This document shows positions 60,092-64,000 of a stretch of DNA of 64,000 nucleotides, piece after piece; position 1 is the first letter of the stretch, and each line of letters begins with the position of its first letter. The notes below the pieces were generated by a model. The model saw only the letters and a list, made by a program, of their open reading frames with translations, did not search any database and had not been told where the DNA came from. This DNA is from UBA2588 sp002339805 (GTDB lineage Bacteria; Chloroflexota; Dehalococcoidia; Lucifugimonadales; UBA3495): positions 1 through 64,000 of the forward strand of contig JBJKVO010000015.1 in the NCBI GenBank assembly GCA_045562555.1, given 5' to 3'. Made by a program: the position numbers and the translations under genes.

Positions 60092-60258
60092 ATGTCCTCC
60101 TCCAACCATTTGTTTTCTATAATCACCTGTACAAATAAATCACATCTGAGTTTCAATGTAAACCTCAGGGTATGGTCAGCTACTGTATAATTAGTATTTG
60201 CAACAGAACTTTCCTTAGAATCCCAAATCAAAAATAACTCCAAAATAGGTTTAGATCA

Positions 60259-61584
60259 ATGGAACATCTAGGCATAACATTTTTAGAAAATAATATTCCA
60301 TTTGAAGCTTTGTCCTCTGACTGCATAACAATCGGGAAACAATCGATGCTAAATGCATCCGCAGCCGGGCTAGCTGGCGCTTCACAACAACAAGCTATAT
60401 CAATGTCGAACTTAGTACAAGAAATGGGTAGCATAGGCAAATGTACCTTGATTGGAATGGGTGTCAGAACATCCCCTATTTATGCGGCATTTGGAAATAG
60501 CGCCATAATCAGCATATTGGATTACACTGAAGAAATTCCAGCCTCTCATTATTCCCTATCATCTGTAGTGTTTCCAATAGTTACAGCCTTAGGAGAAGCT
60601 AACGGATACACAGGTAAAGAAGTTCTCAGAGCTTACCTGCTAGGACTGGAATATACCAACCATCTCTTAAATAAGACCGGGGGCAATTTCTACACTTGTG
60701 TGAGTTTAGGAGGATTCTTGGCCGCCTCCCTATTACTAAAGCTTAATGATCATCAATTTCATCAAGGTATTTGCATGCTCCTTAATAGCCCCGATGCACC
60801 AGTAGTAGCTAGACATTCTGGGATGAATTTATTCACAAACGCAAAAGTCTCAATGAATACAATTACAGCTAGTCTCACTCTATCGAAAAATTTCAATATT
60901 GACGACTTTTCATCAGACACAATTAATCATAATTTAGACAAATTGGGACTAAATGTTAAAACTCATAATAATATACTTAGTAACCTTGCCAGTAACTCTT
61001 CCTTAGCAGGGGACGGGCTTTCTTTCAAATTATACCCATGTCCAGCCAGTTCTCACGAATGCATAGAGGCAATTTTACAATTATTGCAGCTCTACGATTT
61101 GGACCACACAAACATAAAAGAAGTAAAAATATCTGTGCCTTCCAGATCTTTAGAAGAATTAAACTGTGATCCACCCAAAACAGAATTTGAATTAAAAAAC
61201 AGCCTACCGTTCATAGCAGCATCCGCCTTAATCTACGGACAGCCACTTATAGAACAATTTACTTCCACCCATTTCTATGACGAAGCGATCAACCAATGCA
61301 TGAACAAAATAACTGTACTTAAAAACACAAACTTTAACCCTTCTACGCCAAGGGCAACTGAGGTGTCAATAAATCTAAATAACGGACAAAATGTGCAAAC
61401 CACTGTAGAATTTGCACGAGGCACCTCAGAAATTCCATTAGATTCAACCGAATTAGAAGCTAAATTTTTGTACTGCTCAAGATATATATTGCCACCTGAT
61501 CATATCGAAGGGGCCATATACCAAATAAGTAACCTAGAAAACATCCATGATATTACTGGATTAGTATCTATACTAGGAGGATAA
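60259..61584 (+). CDS. MmgE/PrpD family protein
   Basis: The 441 residues match the MmgE/PrpD fold: CITIGKQSMLNASAAGLAGASQQQ at the start, AAFGNSAIISILDYTEEIPASHYSLSSVVFPIVTALGEANGYTGKEVLRAYLLGLEYTNHL, and FKLYPCPASSHECIEAILQLLQ further on. Members are 2-methylcitrate dehydratases, cis-aconitate decarboxylases and unknown enzymes; the product cannot be chosen here. No ribosome site is obvious. It diverges from the minus operon and is followed 6 bases on by an oxidoreductase. Confidence 0.88.
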   Translation: MEHLGITFLENNIPFEALSSDCITIGKQSMLNASAAGLAGASQQQAISMSNLVQEMGSIGKCTLIGMGVRTSPIYAAFGNSAIISILDYTEEIPASHYSLSSVVFPIVTALGEANGYTGKEVLRAYLLGLEYTNHLLNKTGGNFYTCVSLGGFLAASLLLKLNDHQFHQGICMLLNSPDAPVVARHSGMNLFTNAKVSMNTITASLTLSKNFNIDDFSSDTINHNLDKLGLNVKTHNNILSNLASNSSLAGDGLSFKLYPCPASSHECIEAILQLLQLYDLDHTNIKEVKISVPSRSLEELNCDPPKTEFELKNSLPFIAASALIYGQPLIEQFTSTHFYDEAINQCMNKITVLKNTNFNPSTPRATEVSINLNNGQNVQTTVEFARGTSEIPLDSTELEAKFLYCSRYILPPDHIEGAIYQISNLENIHDITGLVSILGG

Positions 61585-61590
61585 GAACAT

Positions 61591-62559
61591 ATGCAAGCTA
61601 TTACTATTCATTCAACTGGTGGACCAGAAGTTATGCAACTAGAAACCGTCCCAACACCCAAGCTTAAAAACGGCGAGGTTTTGATAGAGATAAAATCTAT
61701 CGGAGTTAATTACACCGACGTAGCAAGTAGACGAGGGACCAATTTGCCGGAACAATTTCCTTGGATACCCGGGAGAGAAGCATCTGGTGTAGTCGTAGAA
61801 ATAGGAAAAAATGTGAATGATCTAAAAGTGGGAGATCGAGTAGCTTATGCAATGGCTACTGGTTCTTATGCAGAATTCGCAGCTGTCCCTGCTTGGTTAA
61901 CTGTTCCTATTCCAGATGACATGTCTTTTGAAACAGCATCAGCTATATTATTGCAAGCTATGACAGCTCATTTCTTAGCAAATGACATAACAACACTCCA
62001 AACATCAGACCGAGCGCTAGTTCATGCCGGAGCGGGAGGAGTAGGATTATTATTAATACAGATGCTAAAAATGCTAGATGTATACGTCTACACAACTATC
62101 TCAACAGAAGTCAAAGCGAAATTAGCAAAAGAAGCTGGAGCTGACTGTCTAATCCAATACACAACAGATGACTTCGAAAAGATAATACTTGATCAGACAA
62201 ATGAAAAAGGAATTGCTATAGTTTATGATGCAGTAGGGGACACTACTTTTCAAAAAGGTTTAAATATCCTCAAACCACGGGGACATATGGTTCTTTATGG
62301 CACCGCAAGCGCTCCAGTACCTCCTTTTGACACCAATTTATTACGAGGTAAGTCTATCTTCCTGACTAGGCCTATGCTTGGAGATTACACAAGTACAAGA
62401 GAAGAACTCCTGCAAAGGTCTACTACAGTTCTGGATTGGGTTCAACAAGGTAAACTCAAAATCCGAATTGGCCTTAAATTACCGTTGTCGGACGCCGCAG
62501 AAGCACACAGGAAACTAGAAGGGAGGCAAACTACCGGTAAAGTTATACTAACCGTCTAA
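61591..62559 (+). CDS. Zinc-independent quinone oxidoreductase (MDR family)
   Basis: The 322 residues show MQAITIHSTGGPEVMQLETVPTPKLKNGEVLIEIKSIGVNYTDVASRRG, IPGREASGVVVEIGKNV and the NADPH site ALVHAGAGGVGLLLIQMLKMLDVYVYTT, ending EGRQTTGKVILTV, as in QorA. No zinc-binding cysteines are present. It is 6 bases after the MmgE/PrpD gene, implying a two-gene operon. Confidence 0.93.
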   Translation: MQAITIHSTGGPEVMQLETVPTPKLKNGEVLIEIKSIGVNYTDVASRRGTNLPEQFPWIPGREASGVVVEIGKNVNDLKVGDRVAYAMATGSYAEFAAVPAWLTVPIPDDMSFETASAILLQAMTAHFLANDITTLQTSDRALVHAGAGGVGLLLIQMLKMLDVYVYTTISTEVKAKLAKEAGADCLIQYTTDDFEKIILDQTNEKGIAIVYDAVGDTTFQKGLNILKPRGHMVLYGTASAPVPPFDTNLLRGKSIFLTRPMLGDYTSTREELLQRSTTVLDWVQQGKLKIRIGLKLPLSDAAEAHRKLEGRQTTGKVILTV

Positions 62560-62639
62560 TAAATGATGTATCTAAAAAATATACTGATACAATATAGTGG
62601 TTTACAACGGACTAAATCTCGAAGGCAACCATAACGATA

Positions 62640-64000
62640 ATGTACTACCCGAAATTAAAAGACATTGAATCTTATAGAAGTTTAGGGAACTTAGTTCCAA
62701 TATATAGAACAATCAATGCAGACCTCGAAACTCCTGTATCTGCCTATCTCAAGGTAGCCGAAGGAGACTACTCATTTCTATTAGAAAGCGTATCAGGTGG
62801 GGAGCAGTTAAGTAGATATAGCTTTATAGGAACAACTCCATACAAAGTTATCAAAACTGGCAAAGACCAACCCCAAGGTCCAGTTGATCCATTAACCTTG
62901 ATTCAGGAAGAACTGAGCAAATTCCAAGAAGTGTCAGTAGAAGGATTGCCTGCATTCAACGGGGGTGGAGTGGGATACCTTTCTTATGACAATATTCACT
63001 ACTTTGAACCACGGGTACCGATGCTTGAAAAAGATGATATAAGTCTACCCGACTCCGTAGTAATGTTTACAGACACATTATTAGTCTTTGACCATTTAAG
63101 ACACGATATCAAAATAGTGAGCCACGTAAACCTTAATGATGATATTGAAGAATCTTATCAAATAGCGGTTTCAAAAATCGAATCGATTGTAACTAAGCTA
63201 ACCGCTCCTCTTCCCCCACAATCCCACAATATAATCACAGAAATTGAACCTACTAAACAAGAAGTGAAATCAAATTTCAGCAAAGAAGAATTCTTTCAAG
63301 CGGTAAACAAATGTATTGAATATATTAATCAGGGGGACGCAATACAAATCGTTTTGTCCCAAAGATTTGAACGAAAAACGGAAGCAAAACCGTTTGATAT
63401 TTATCGGTCATTAAGAGCTTTGAATCCTTCGCCCTATATGTATCATTTACATTTATCGGACTTCCATATAGTCGGTGCGTCAATTGAGACTTTAGTAAAA
63501 GTAGAAAATGGTCTTATAGACTATCATCCTATAGCAGGCACCAGGCCGAGAGGACAAACTCAAGAAGAAGACAACGCTCTAGCTGAAGAGTTACGTACAA
63601 GTGAAAAACAAACATCAGAACATATTATGCTGGTTGACTTAGGCCGGAACGATGTAGGTAAAGTAAGTGAAATAGGAACAGTCGAAGTGACTGACCTAAT
63701 GAGTATAGAGAAATACTCACATGTAATGCATCTAGTATCTCATATCAAAGGGGTACTTAAATCAGGTCTTAATCCTTTTGATGCATTAAGATCATGCTTT
63801 CCTGCAGGCACACTTTCAGGTGCTCCTAAAATACGAGCCATGGAGATTATTTCCGAATTAGAGCAACAAAAAAGAGGACCTTATGCTGGCGCAGTCGGAT
63901 ATTTCTCATTCTCCGGGAATATTGATACCTGTATAACTTTAAGAACTAGCGTTATAAAAGATGGTACAGCTTATATACAAGCAGGCGGTGGTGTAGTGGC
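62640..64000 (+). CDS. trpE: Anthranilate synthase component I (partial, runs off the window)
   Basis: It makes anthranilate from chorismate with glutamine ammonia from TrpG. Starting MYYPKLKDIESYRS, the visible 453 codons contain the Trp-binding FLLESVSGGEQLSRYSFIG (feedback site), then NQGDAIQIVLSQRFE, YHPIAGTRPRGQ, MLVDLGRNDVGKV and TLSGAPKIRAMEII. The right edge cuts the gene near its end. trpG and trpA may lie beyond. It is separate from trpDCFB. Confidence 0.94.
   Translation, partial: MYYPKLKDIESYRSLGNLVPIYRTINADLETPVSAYLKVAEGDYSFLLESVSGGEQLSRYSFIGTTPYKVIKTGKDQPQGPVDPLTLIQEELSKFQEVSVEGLPAFNGGGVGYLSYDNIHYFEPRVPMLEKDDISLPDSVVMFTDTLLVFDHLRHDIKIVSHVNLNDDIEESYQIAVSKIESIVTKLTAPLPPQSHNIITEIEPTKQEVKSNFSKEEFFQAVNKCIEYINQGDAIQIVLSQRFERKTEAKPFDIYRSLRALNPSPYMYHLHLSDFHIVGASIETLVKVENGLIDYHPIAGTRPRGQTQEEDNALAEELRTSEKQTSEHIMLVDLGRNDVGKVSEIGTVEVTDLMSIEKYSHVMHLVSHIKGVLKSGLNPFDALRSCFPAGTLSGAPKIRAMEIISELEQQKRGPYAGAVGYFSFSGNIDTCITLRTSVIKDGTAYIQAGGGVV

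Noticed and set aside
1..64000. CRISPR arrays, prophage or insertion sequences
   Set aside because: No regularly spaced direct repeats, phage genes, integrases or transposases were seen; the pstS inverted repeat has no associated transposase.

Overview
The window is a compact, AT-rich bacterial chromosome segment. Genes are packed on both strands, often with ATGA or few-base overlaps, and convergent neighbours frequently overlap at their stops. There is no rRNA, CRISPR array, phage or recognisable transposase. The ancestral block tRNA-Thr/tRNA-Tyr/tRNA-Thr, tuf, rpmG, secE, nusG, rplK, rplA, rplJ, rplL is intact. The accessory load consists of SDRs, CaiB-type CoA transferase, luciferase-like flavoenzyme, enoyl-CoA hydratases, MmgE/PrpD, TPP enzymes and MshA/MshD-like proteins. 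This mix suggests a free-living, perhaps marine, member of the Chloroflexota (SAR202 or Dehalococcoidia-like). That assignment is inference from gene content, not from a marker tree.

Layout. 0-2 kb: end of rpsF, then ssb and rpsR, and a membrane-anchored parvulin-like protein. 2-5 kb: hom, thrC and folE, where folE lacks a normal start codon. 5-9.8 kb: a FemAB/CelD-like acyltransferase, MshA-like glycosyltransferase and DUF502 protein, then a tandem-GNAT (MshD-like) gene and a PIG-L-like gene that diverge from a symmetric palindromic promoter, and an EthD-like protein. 9.8-14.7 kb (minus strand): the translation operon, with an L10 leader/attenuator, a frameshifted tuf, three tRNAs and a near-consensus promoter. 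14.8-21.8 kb: apt behind a PurR/LacI-type palindrome, an MBL hydrolase, and trpD-trpC-trpF-trpB without trpA. 21.8-39.7 kb: mixed metabolism (class V aminotransferase, FMN alpha-hydroxy-acid oxidase, leuB, Ca2+/cation antiporter, JAMM protease with a degenerate phosphatase, metF, acpS, HEAT repeats, CoA transferase, TPP enzyme, an exported Ser/His S26-type peptidase, GGT, peroxiredoxin, HAD dehalogenase, luciferase-like enzyme). 39.7-45.7 kb: the phosphate operon, a degenerate pstS paralogue followed by pstS, pstC, pstA, pstB and phoU. A 30-bp inverted repeat brackets pstS exactly. 45.7-55.6 kb: lipoprotein metalloprotease, sulfite reductase with a cysteine attenuator, yqeY, purQ, purL, a NYN/LOTUS RNase-like protein, an SDR and an FKBP. 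55.6-60.1 kb (minus): an operon of enoyl-CoA hydratase, a two-subunit TPP decarboxylase (sulfopyruvate or phosphonopyruvate type), an FAD amine oxidase and an SLC13-type permease. 60.2-64 kb: MmgE/PrpD, quinone oxidoreductase, and trpE cut by the window edge.

The most striking signal is the leader of the sulfite reductase gene. An apparently leaderless 16-codon ORF reads MKLTQMTCVCMCCVPK and is followed by a four-segment terminator/antiterminator arrangement. This is the signature of a ribosome-mediated cysteine attenuator. Other notable points are the inverted-repeat-bounded pstS, the degenerate PstS, PIG-L, SDR and phosphatase paralogues, the symmetric divergent promoter, and two essential genes (folE, tuf) whose frames are disturbed at or near A-runs.
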